Shown: piece after piece, positions 12,506 through 22,308 of the stretch | Layout: every line of letters begins with the position of its first letter | Position numbering within the stretch: position 1 is the stretch's first letter | Assembly: GCA_947652605.1 (NCBI GenBank) | Contig: OX393577.1 | Span: 32,801,466-32,865,465, forward strand | DNA from: Elmis aenea | Lineage: Eukaryota; Arthropoda; Insecta; Coleoptera; Elmidae | Length of the DNA stretch: 64,000 nt | Direction of reading: 5' to 3' | Made by a program: the position numbers and the translations under genes | The notes under the pieces: model-generated | Told to the model about the DNA's origin: nothing | Database searches by the model: none | The model's input: the letters and a program-made list of their open reading frames with translations, nothing else

Positions 12506-13677
12506 CAGGGACTGAGAACGGAACGAAAACGAAAACGTTAAACGAAATTAACCGTAATTTTTTTAAGAACGAAAACGAAATTATTATTTTTCGTTCAAGA
12601 ACGAAAACGAAATAAATATTTTCCAAAACCGGTTTTAACCGGTTTTGTCGCTATTTCAATTTTATTTGTTAAACACAAACGCGAATTTACCTTCTGTGCT
12701 GGGGAGACTCCACGAGACAGTAAAAAATCTCACTTTAAATAAGGAAGCTACACTTTTCTCCATATATTTACGTGAATATGTATTAACAACTTAATTGTTT
12801 ATACTTGCAATTTCGTGTAACACAATTAACGGTACAGATATTCTCTATTTCTAATTTGTTTTTTAAATCATCAATATAGAATGTACACTTGATTGGATAT
12901 ATATTATCAACGTGTATGTTTTATTTGCGTTTAGACATAATAACAGTAAAATTTATTCTTACTTCGAAAAGGACTAATGTAAAAGAAGATTTATTGGAAG
13001 ATGTGTTGCTAGTAAGATTTAACAGAATGTGAAAATGTATATTGTATGGTATGTACAAACTATAAAGTTAAAGTAAATTTCAAGTTACGAGTATTATAAG
13101 TTTATTTTTAATATCTTTTTTATTTATAGCATTTAGTAAATTATCCACTTGAATTCATTCTTTTGTCTTTTTAAATAATTACAGCAGGATCTTATTTAAT
13201 TCAAATGCATAGATTTTTAGTACTAAAACAAATTTAAAATAGCATCTGCTATATTTTCATATTTTTAGATAAAAATCGTGTATCTGATTTAACCTAATCA
13301 CGTTGTGTTTTTGCACCTTACGGGTGTTAAACTTAATATAATGGTTAAATGTTAATGTGTTTAACGATTTGGTAAATTTAATATGGCGATGGTTCGCCAG
13401 TCTAAAATATGCTGTCCGTGAGCATCAAACCCCATCGTTTATATTTTAGTTGAGACGCAAATATTGTTATCGTATTTATAGAGGGTTGTGGTGACTAGAA
13501 AAAAAATTGATTTTTTGACGACAAAAAAAATTTGTAAAACCGGTTTTAACCGTTATTATTTCGGTTCACGAAAACGAAAAAAGAATTTTTTCGGTTAGAA
13601 CGAAAAGAACGAAAACGATATATTTCGTTTTCGTTCCGAACAGAAACGAACGGAATTTTTTTCGTTTTTAGTCCCTG
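12506..13677. mobile_element. hAT element, non-autonomous, 1.17 kb, perfect 8-bp TSD
   Basis: The element begins CAGGGACTGAGAACGGAACG and ends TTCGTTTTTAGTCCCTG. A perfect 8-bp direct repeat GTACTAAC flanks it (12498-12505 and 13678-13685). The subterminal regions are packed with AACGAAAACGAAA-type motifs in inverted orientation and AACCGG palindromes. The interior shows no hAT transposase similarity. It is inserted in the left minisatellite of the foldback-like element. Confidence 0.9.
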
Positions 13678-14299
13678 GTACTAACCGACAAAAAATGTAA
13701 GTGAACAACAAAATATTTATTCCAACGACAAAAAATGTAAGTGAACGACAAAAAACATTTGTTCTGCATTTGTAATGCATGCACTTTCCATATATTTTGA
13801 CAGAATAAGGTTAGACATTTCTGATATTGTTGTTACATTTGTAATCGCTATGCAATCGTAGCCTAGTAAAAATTATGCTTCCAAATGTGAATAGTAAGGT
13901 TATGGGTATTCTATGCTAGCACGGACTTTTACGGTCAACACTTTGTTTATTTGGCCTAACCTAACCAACCTAAACGAATCTTCTATTACTGACCAGATGA
14001 ATGAGGGTCAGATAAAAAGTTGCTTAAACCTTTTTTTCGATGAAAACAAAATTAATAGGTAATATTATGTTATAATTAATTTGTTGCTATATGTTATAAT
14101 TGTGCACAAATCACATAAGTTTAAAAAATTATATTTTTTGTTAAACATTAACTATGGCGCTTGTGTGATTTTGTTATATTTAATGTGATAAATCAATGTA
14201 TTTGGGTATACATTTACATCTGAGTGTCTCTATCCCAATGTTGGGTATAAGTATAAGTACATGTCCTCGTGCAAATGGCATAATTTTTTGTGAATTAAT

Positions 14300-14508
14300 T
14301 TTTTTGTCGTAATATTTGTCTTTTGATATATACTAATTTTGTCGTGAAATTTACCGTTTTTGTCGAGCTATAATTGTCGTGAAATATACTAATTTTGTCG
14401 TGAAATGTACCATTTTTGTCGTGAAATGTACCATTTTTGTCGTGAAATGTACCATTTTTGTCGTGAAATGTACCATTTTTGTCGTGAAATGTACCATTTT
14501 TGTCGTGC
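14300..14508. repeat. Right terminal minisatellite, 21-bp unit
   Basis: Five to six nearly identical 21-bp units of GTCGTGAAATGTACCATTTTT occur at about 14397-14507, preceded by three or four more diverged units from about 14300. The unit length is a multiple of three, so frames across it stay open on both strands; these frames are an effect of the repeat and not a gene. Confidence 0.9.
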
Positions 14509-14572
14509 AATTATATATTCCCTGTTACAAACCTAGAGGCATACCAGAGAAAAGATGGTCCCACTAATTTTG
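14509..14572 (+). pseudogene. LINE C-terminal tail resuming after the foldback insertion
   Basis: The frame ...YKPRGIPEKRWSH at about 14528-14566 matches the conserved end of insect LINE polyproteins (YKPRG..D.GRP.KRW). It continues the tail that stops with WKNHLERI at 12310-12340. This shows that 12345-14508 was inserted into a LINE that was contiguous before. Confidence 0.75.
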
Positions 14573-15646
14573 ACTTTCAGAGCAGATCCAATTTGCCTAA
14601 TCTTTGTTATTTTCCGATTTTAATTTAGGTGGTTATATTAAATTCATAAGAGAATTTTATCGAATATTAGCAAATAAAAAAACAAGGAAACTGACTAAAT
14701 CCTTTACAAGATTTAAGAATTGTAACCCTAAAAGGTAATATAACCAAGTTTTTTGTTTGTTGATAGTTATCTACAACAACATTTTTCATCTTAAAATAAC
14801 CAAGCTACCTTCAAAAACTATAGAAAAAGTAGCAACGGTACTGCAGCATTTTTGTAATTAAAAGATAATGGCGGAATTTACATTTTATATATGTACATGG
14901 CCACTTAAATGTCTTGACATAACAAAAACCTGACAAAATTTACGAGATTAACCTTGCAACTCTAAAATAAAATTTACTAATTAAGAGATTGGTAAATAAC
15001 AGCAGTTTTATTTCGAGTACCTATACCCATTACCATATTTATGGTTCTTCACATGAAATTATTATAATAAAAAAGTTACCCTATCCACAAGCAACATTAT
15101 ATGAACTTTAAAAATATTTTCACTTCACTCGGCTGAAATTTAAAAAAAAACAATTATCTCAAACAATCATTTAATTTTTTTTAAAGAATTATTCAGTACA
15201 AACATATTAAGAAATAAGCTGAATTTTTTTTGGATTATCAAAAACCTATCAAGCAACTTTTAAAAAATGAGAATAAATACATTTCTTAAAAAGAAATATA
15301 AAAATAGTTTTTACTTTTCATTCTGTTTCATCGCTAAAAGGTAATAATATAAAAGTAATTTCAATACTAGTATACTTAAATTTATGTACAAATAATATCT
15401 GATATGTTCACCTAAATTATGAATAATGTTTAAATAGTTTAAATTGCAAGCATTTAAGTCAATTTAAATCTATACCATGCTGACAACTACGTTTTTTCAA
15501 ACTGCATGTTGTGCACATTCCATGGTAACACGATTGTTGTAACATCCGTCAAGATATTCACGTATAAAGATATATTTTCTGATACCATCAATACATCTTG
15601 TCGCTCACTTGTTGTTTCAAACTCTATTCCGACAATGCTCATGACT
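14573..15646. other. AT-rich non-coding DNA
   Basis: No coding, TIR or tandem feature recognised. Several A- and T-runs only. Confidence 0.55.
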
Positions 15647-15906
15647 AGGGGCGGGCGATATCGAAATTTCGATATCGATATCGAAATAATATCGATATAT
15701 CGTTATACCGATATATCGAAATGTCGATATAAAAGGGGCGGAAGGCTAAATAAGTTAGTAAAAAACTGAAAAAAGAGACTGGTGACCTAAAAAAAAAAAG
15801 CTTCTCGCACTTATTTTTGTTGTCCATACCACGAAGTATCGATATATCGATAAAATTATATCGATATTTATCGATATATCGATCTATCGCCCACGGCCCA
15901 CCCCTA
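15647..15906. mobile_element. GATATATC-rich TIR element, fullest copy
   Basis: The left end AGGGGCGGGCGATATCG and the right end ATCGCCCACGGCCCACCCCT are inverted. The two ends carry iterated CGATATATCGATAT runs. The core at about 15735-15835 is not repetitive and includes a AAAACTGAAAAAAGAGAC block also found at about 45380-45415, and a TTTTTGTTGTCCATACCAC block also found near 36105. No coding potential. The target-site duplication is unclear. Confidence 0.75.
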
Positions 15907-17321
15907 GGTATTAGTACATTGAATTAGAATAAATGTTGTTTTAGTTGGACACATAGAGCACTGTTTAATAGAACATGAGAAAAGAACTTTGCCACATGAT
16001 AATACAAACGTCCCACGTGTATTAATCGCATGCAAATCTAAATAATATATACAGTGGTATACCTATGTATGTATCTATCGCTGTATTGTGTAAGATGACG
16101 GTGCAAGGACGTCCTAGTGAAACTGACTGAGACGGTAAAGTCTAAAAGTTAAAACAGCTGCGTCGCTCAAAAACAATCATTGCAAAAACATTGAATTGAT
16201 GGCTATTGCAGATAAGTAACCCGAAATATTTATAATTTCCAGAGAAACATAAGCTACTACGCTATATTTTATGGAATTGCACTTAATATCAAACCACATT
16301 AGCAAAATTTTAAGCACGGATGGTATGGTGAGCTAAATGAATATTAGTGGGTCAAAGAATTCAACATGAGAAATAGAGTATGCTACAAGTATTTTACATA
16401 ATGATTATACTGCACCATTAACTAATACAAAATATTAAAAAAAATTAAAACTAATGGAATTTTCAACGAATGCCATTAAGACTTTATTTAGTTGACACTT
16501 AAGTATTTTAATTACAACGTATTAAACTATTTAACAATATTATTGGATTCAGGCACATTTTACTATAGCCACAAAATGAGAACTCATGTAATAACATCGC
16601 CGCTTACGAAACAAACGCAATACTTTTCGCATTTCGTATTTAAAGTGCCATGAGTTGAAAATTGATATTGTTACACAACCATTTAATGCGAAGAGATATA
16701 AAATAAATCCAACTATTACATAAATGCCAAATTACATATAGTTTTTTGACGATCCTATTAAAATAGGTCTTATAAATTTAAAGCAGGTACAAGTATACGC
16801 CACATCGTTGAACAATTTTTTTTATCTTCGTACGTGTCCATATGTTTATTACACTGTCAACTGTAGTTACGTCATTATTAAAATATTTGTGTTTGTTAAC
16901 ATCAAATCAAAAACTGTAAATCGATAGGTTTATTGCCTATACATTTTATTACCATTTTCACTTAATCATACATTATAATTAGTATTTAAGATATCTTGAT
17001 TTTCATTTTCATTACTCGAGTCTCGAGAATTCTCATATAAGATATAAATTTACATTTTCCCGCTTAAATTCAGTTTAAAAAGTTATATAACAATGATTAT
17101 CACTCTTTAATATTAAATTAATATATTTTACTCACTATTTTAACATGTCTTGGACCGGCAGGTAATAAATTAATTTTAAAATTAATCAGAAATTTATTTT
17201 TGATTTATTATTTATAACGTCAAACCCTGGATTTCATTAATAAGTAAGTACTCCTATATTATTTTATAGAAGATAATAACCGTAAGTGATTTTAATTTAA
17301 CATTATTATTCTAAACATATA
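15907..17321. other. Non-coding DNA; CTCGAGTCTCGAGAATTC motif at about 17016-17033
   Basis: Mostly featureless AT-rich sequence. Near 17016-17033 a CTCGAGTCTCGAGAATTC motif resembles a CTCGAGAA cluster at 19480-19560 on the other side of the Tigger-type element. Confidence 0.45.
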
Positions 17322-17589
17322 CAGTGAGCTCGCGTTATAAGCAACTAACGGCGGCCAATTCCGATCTAAAAGTTGCTTATAACGTGAAAGTTGCTTATAT
17401 GATAGAAATAGAAACGATTCGATTTTTAACACAAATAAATCTTGTTTTTAGTACTAAAACTAAAAATACAAGTTTACACCATAACAACGCGATCGTGGTC
17501 GCGTTGCCATGGTGATCTGTACGTACCTATGTCAAACGAAATACGCGCGTGCCACGTACCTTTAGTCGTGATCTATGTATTTGTACATC

Positions 17590-17845
17590 TCTCAAATAAA
17601 AAAATATGATGTGATTTCATTGCAAGTATACAGAGCGGATGAAACGGCCTTATTTTACAAGTGTTTACCGGACAAAACTCTTGTTCATACACGTAAAAAA
17701 AATATTCCCGGGAGAAAAATATCTAACCAACGAGTTAGGTACTATTATACCGTGTGCTAATTCCACCGACAATCATAAATTGAACTTATGGTCTTTGGTA
17801 AATTATATAAAGCCAAAAAGTTTTAGTAATTTAACCTACGAGTTT
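17590..17845 (+). pseudogene. Tigger-like DDE transposase fragment
   Basis: One plus frame gives VYRADETALFYKCLPDKTLV (about 17618-17677), matching the conserved ADETGLFY..LPDKTL block of Tigger/jerky transposases; the D of ADET corresponds to the first catalytic aspartate. A frameshift follows, and another frame continues with CANSTDNHKLNLWSLV and the KPKSFSNL block (about 17755-17838), equivalent to CAN..G..KL.PLVIGK..KPRCFKN. The frame is lost and then cut by the insertion at 17860. The HTH domains and the remaining catalytic residues are missing, so the gene is dead. Confidence 0.85.
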
Positions 17846-17859
17846 ATTACATTATTATA

Positions 17860-18597
17860 CAGCGTCATTCAAAAAGTCTGCAACAAATGGAATTTTTTTT
17901 TATTATTAATTTCTCAAAAAAATTTATTCCTGATAAAAGTTGGTGCATGGTCTAAAATTAATTTAAGGGGAAAAAGAGTTTGATAAAAAGTCATAGAACA
18001 CTAGATTTTACCGATTTTTGAAATATTTGCAAGTATAAAGAGCCCTTAGTTTAAGAGTTACAAAAAAAATGTATAAGAAAAAAGTTATGTAGAATCCAAA
18101 AATAAGTCCCGATTTAAATTTTGACGGTCAAATTCAAATTTTTATTTTTTAAGAAATTTTAACATTCAAAAAGTCTGCAACAAATGGAAAAGTTTTTTAT
18201 TATCGATTTTTCTTTTATTCCTAATGAAGTTGGTATATGGTCTAAATCTAATTTTAAGATGAAAAAAAATTAATAAAAAGTCATATGACACTAGATTTTA
18301 ATGGTTTTTGATTTTTTGAATGTTAAAATTTCTTAAAAAATAAAAATTGAAATTTGACCTTCAAAATTTAAATCTAGCCTTATTTTGGGATTTTTAAAAA
18401 CTGTCCATAATTTTTTTTGTATCTCTTAAAATATTTCAAAAATCACTAATATCTAGTGTCATATGATTTTTTATTGAACTTTTTTCATCTTAAAATTAGT
18501 TTTAGACCATGCACCAACTTTTATCAAGAATACAATTTTCTGAGAAAAAAATAATAAAAAACTTTTCCATTCGTTGCAGACTTTTTGAATGACGCTG
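17860..18597. mobile_element. TIR element with TA target nested in the Tigger element
   Basis: The ends CAGCGTCATTCAAAAAGTCT and AGACTTTTTGAATGACGCTG are perfect inverted repeats flanked by TA. A second, partial copy of the left end (ATTCAAAAAGTCTGCAAC at about 18164-18181) lies inside in the same orientation, and an inverted TTAACATTC / GAATGTTAA pair surrounds 18155-18325. The structure suggests an internal duplication. No coding sequence. Confidence 0.85.
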
Positions 18598-19119
18598 TAT
18601 ATTAATAATCTCCTAAAAATAAAATGATTGTTAAAAAATCTATTGTTAATCTAGATTTCACACGATATTTTACTGCCCTTTTAAATAACCTGAATGTTAA
18701 AAAAAAAACTGAAAGTGCTATATCACTCAAAATTTTCGTAAAAATGTAAATATTTTGAAAACTGTTGACTTTAGACCCATATAACCTTTTACATTTATTA
18801 AAGTAAATTTTAAGACAAATTCAAAAATGTAAAAATATACAGATGTTCTATTCAAAATTTCAAAGTTTGAGTCCGTTTCCGGTTGAACCGGAAGTCGCAT
18901 TGCAACCTTAATATTTCCATCGAATCCGAAAAATACCATTACGCTCAGATACAAAATTTCATTGTTATATCTGCAATAGTATTTTAGATATTTGTATTTT
19001 TAACTGTCACACTGACAGTTGCTTATATCGTGTACTTTGATACGATAGTTGCTTATATCGAGTGTTGCTTATAACGCGAGTTGCTTATATCGTGGGTTGC
19101 TTATAACGCGAGCTCACTG

Positions 19120-20533
19120 TATAAACAAAATTAAACGTTTTCATTGTACCTGGACGAGACGCCACTGCACCCTGGAAAGGGTGGGAGCGAGTGACGAGTA
19201 CCGGGAGAAGCGAGTCTGTTGCAAGTGGCAACGGCGTACAGACAAACGATGAATTATTTCTGTTGTTATTGTGCAATAATTACAATATAATGTATACAGT
19301 CCACTAAATAAATTGTTTATAAAATTGTGTATGACGACTTGAACAGTACCTACAGATTTAAAATATTTTAAAAAAAGAGCATCTAAAGTAGTACTAGACA
19401 ATCTATTTCTTTTTTTGACACACACACTTGCTACGTCAACATATAGGTACAGTTTGTTCAGCGATAAAAAAAACATTTTTTTCTCGAGAAAAAAGTCAAA
19501 ATTTCTCGAGAAATGAGAAATCAAAAAAATTACTTTTTCTTGAGAAAGAATTCTCGAGAAGAAACACTAATTATAATGCGGTTATAACTGTTATAAGTTA
19601 TAATTAAGATATTTGTTACTTATTCGCACTAATTAGTTACAACAAAGTTAATATGTAACAAAAACTGATATTAAACGGATGCGAGCAGTCCAAAATAATT
19701 AAGTTTGCCAAATTTAGATCACAAACGTCAGTAATTAGAAAATCTTTTAAAAAGTTAATTTAAGTCATAATTATAGTTATTATGAACACAGAACTCATTG
19801 TAATTTACTCCACATTAATTTAAAGCATTATTATCTCATTATAACGACTGCATTAAACAACAAAATGTTTCATGCCGATATATAAATTAGATTTTACAAG
19901 GGTAATGTAAACGTGTGCGTGTGCTCCATTCATGCGTAGATCTAGTAATATGAAGCGAAATATTAACGACTTTATATGTACGCAAAACTCGTTACGGATT
20001 TAATTTTATAACAAACATTGAAATTTGATATTAACTATTGGTAGGTGTAAAGAAAGAACTTCTACACGGTCTCATATTAAATCAAACTTAACAATTTCAA
20101 GAAAGAATTACACTGTATAAAATAAACACACCAAACTATTTTTCACAGTTTATAATTTGAAACCATAGATTTTGATTTTGACTAGACTTTAAGCAACTGT
20201 TTGAATAACCATTATGCAATATTATTGAAACTATAGTTTAATAATGTATATTCATTTATTAATTTCGTATTTACCTTACTCTGTACCAAATTCAATACTT
20301 CGATATACCACGCTGTTTCCTTTATCTTTTCAAGTGTTTACCATGCGTTCGAAAATTTTAAATCAGGAACTACTAAAAACATTTCTGCTACAATAATATT
20401 ATTACAGAATGACAGTTTGTTATTTTACGGTACAGTTTCTGGGTATTTCTTCCAAGGTACAAAATCAATAATTCTGCAGACTATGAAACGTTTTTAAAAA
20501 ATATTTAATGTACACCCTGATTTAATATTTATA
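19120..20533. other. Non-coding DNA with a GC-richer block and a CTCGAGAA cluster
   Basis: At 19145-19250 a GC-richer stretch (contrasting with its surroundings) follows the Tigger end; a plus frame is open there but has no recognised similarity. At 19480-19560 TTCTCGAGAA palindromes are repeated four times within purine or pyrimidine runs; this could be one end of a diverged TIR element. The remainder is featureless. Confidence 0.4.
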
Positions 20534-21290
20534 CAGTGTGTCCAAAAGGAATGGAATATGCTATATATCTCAGTAAATATCCACTTTAGGGAAAAATGTT
20601 TTGTATAAAAGTTGTTAGGTACTTAGTTTTCCACCATAAGACAAAATTTAAATATTTTTTATTCGAATAACAAAAGCGCAATGAAAAACAATTAAATTGG
20701 TTTTAAATGACAAGGTACCCCTATGTTATACTCATTTGATAGAGATTTTTTTCCCTTTTCAATGATGCAAAACTTTAGTACCCTTACTTAAGCAACTTTT
20801 TGAGAAAAAAGCAAAAATTATTTTAATTGATTAGTATTTATTTCTAACAAAAACACCATAAGAACTAAAATTGTTTGATGAAATCTACAGTAAGTGTTCA
20901 AACTGTGAACCATTTACAGCTTCGCAATGATAAACTCGGTTTTTAAACCCTTTTATAACATTCCCAACCATTTCAGGTGTAATTTCTCTTATACGATCTT
21001 TTAAAAATTTTCGATATTTTTCGTCCTCTTAGCATAAACTTAATTTTTAAGGTGACCCTATCATTGAAAGAGAAAAAATTCTCTGTCAAATGAGCATAAT
21101 ATAGGGGTACCTTGCCATTTAAAAAAATTCAATTGTTTTTCATTGCGCTTTTGTTATTCGAAAAAAAAATATTTTAATTTTGTCTTATGGTGGAAAACTA
21201 AGTACCAAACAACCTTTATTCAAAACATTTTTCCCTGAAGTGGATATTTACTGCGATATATAGCATATTCCATTCCTTTTGGACACACTG
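20534..21290 (-). mobile_element. Tc1/mariner-class element with transposase remnant, copy 1
   Basis: The termini CAGTGTGTCCAAAAGGAATG and the inverse CATTCCTTTTGGACACACTG are nearly perfect over about 45 bp and are flanked by TA. TACCCCTAT-containing inner blocks are also mirrored (20714-20750 against 21083-21118). The minus strand carries the C-terminal end of a transposase at 20885-21010. Only that tail is left, so the element is an internal-deletion derivative. A second, left-truncated copy is at 36498-37128. Confidence 0.88.
20885..21010 (-). pseudogene. Mariner-class transposase C-terminal fragment, copy 1
   Basis: Minus-strand translation gives a frame with LKDRIREITPEMVGNV and NGSQFEHLL before a stop codon. 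This matches the C-terminus of insect IS630/Tc1/mariner transposases (RI..ITPEM..NV....R...C....G.HFEHLL stop). The catalytic domain is absent. The adjacent upstream sequence cannot be followed in frame. Confidence 0.75.
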
Positions 21291-21554
21291 TATATTTAAT
21301 AATTTAGCCTTCTCACATCGGCATCTCGTTTTTTTTTAGAAACCACCAAGTCCGATAAATCAGGCAAAACTGAGTAATTTTATGCTGAATTTGTTTCTTA
21401 ACAAATAATTTGCAACATCCCTCTAACTCAACAAATTATTCACGAAAAAATAAATAAATTACTTGTGTTTTTGGTTTTATTTAAGGTTTTTTAAAGTAAT
21501 ATCACTTAATAAGTAACGCCATTACTTATTCAATAGTAATATCAAAAACTTTAA

Positions 21555-21706
21555 TCACTTTCTCAAAGCATCTTTGTATTCCCTACAGGTTGGTCTAACT
21601 AGATACAATACAGCACCAAACGGAAGTATTTCAGCAAAGCAATCGTCACCGCTACTGTGTACCAACACCAACATAGTGCTACATAGTGCTATATTATCAT
21701 CAGCAA
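21555..21706 (-). CDS. Possible terminal coding exon B, unknown protein
   Basis: On the minus strand an acceptor-like sequence TTTCATTTAG precedes an open frame ending in a TGA stop at 21555-21557. The protein segment contains DDCFAEILPFGAVLYLVRP and ends REYKDALRK, a composition less AT-driven than the chance frames around it. I do not recognise the family. It could belong with the candidate at 22018-22308 or be chance. No transposon similarity was noticed. Confidence 0.25.
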
Positions 21707-22017
21707 CTAAATGAAACTCCAGTACAATTATTACGAATTTGTTTATCATATATTTAATATAAGTCAAGATTATCAATACAAAGTTGATGCAACATTATAT
21801 ACAGCCAAGAAACAAACAGATGCAGAATTAATATCCTGAATGTACATACTACTAAACAGCTAATTTTTAAAATACTAGATTATTTGTCATTTAATATTAA
21901 CTAAAAATTACCAACGTAAATCCCATAATTTACTGACTTTGTTTTAAATTAACGAACCCTTATTTCTTAATCAAATTCATGTTTACTGGACTGTGTTTAA
22001 AGTGCAAATAAAATCGT

Positions 22018-22308
22018 TTAATCTTGCAAATCAAACAAAGCAGTACACGTACAAATATTTATTAAATGCTCGAATGCAATTAACGAATGAAACCGAAAAC
22101 ATATAAACGGACGGGTCCGACTATTAACAGCATTGGTAGCGACTGAAATTTTAACGAATTCATCACTACTCAGATTTAGGGAGTTAGTAATTCCCCATGA
22201 GAGACCTAAGATAAGGTTTCCCTCTAACGTGTATACTTCAGCATCTGCCAGAACATCCCTTATACCTTCCTCCAACGCATCCGGTAAATTTGGAACGACG
22301 TATGTTCC
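22018..22308 (-). CDS. Possible coding exon A, unknown protein
   Basis: Minus strand: an acceptor TTTTCTACTATTAG is followed by a frame reading GTYVVPNLPDALEEGIRDVL, then ADAEVYTLEGNLILGLSWG, and remaining open to a TAA at 22018-22020. The first 55 residues look like real protein (balanced residues, few codons forced by AT bias). The later part becomes less convincing, so the true exon may end at an unseen donor. No family was recognised. The frame has no in-frame ATG near its start, as expected for an internal exon. Confidence 0.3.
   Translation of the reverse strand, partial: GTYVVPNLPDALEEGIRDVLADAEVYTLEGNLILGLSWGITNSLNLSSDEFVKISVATNAVNSRTRPFICFRFHSLIAFEHLINICTCTALFDLQD

Larger units (their letters stand above)
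12345..14508. mobile_element. Foldback-like element with inverted minisatellite ends
   Basis: The left terminus is an array of degenerate CACGACAAAAA-containing units (12345-12505, continuing at 13678-13765). The right terminus is an array of 21-bp units GTCGTGAAATGTACCATTTTT in inverted orientation (14300-14508). The outermost bases GCTCGACAAAA and, on the minus strand, GCACGACAAAA are matching ends. The element sits cleanly inside a LINE, whose reading frame stops at 12344 and resumes at 14509. This resembles the layout of Drosophila Foldback elements, whose inverted repeats are built of short tandem units. No transposase frame is seen. The core was enlarged by a hAT insertion at 12506-13677. 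No clear TSD was found. Confidence 0.7.
17322..19119 (+). mobile_element. Tigger/pogo-type DNA transposon, degenerate
   Basis: The termini CAGTGAGCTCGCGTTATAAG and its inverse CTTATAACGCGAGCTCACTG match perfectly, flanked by TA (17320-17321 and 19120-19121). GTTGCTTATA motifs are repeated in both subterminal regions (17370-17400; 19018-19105). Inside is a broken Tigger/CENP-B-like transposase (about 17590-17840), which supports the family call. It is interrupted by a mariner-type insert at 17860-18597. Length 1798 bp including the insert. Confidence 0.9.

Noticed and set aside
14295..14567. Open frames with repeated HDKNGTF or VVKCTIF
   Set aside because: Product of the 21-bp minisatellite; only the final YKPRGIPEKRW part is LINE sequence.
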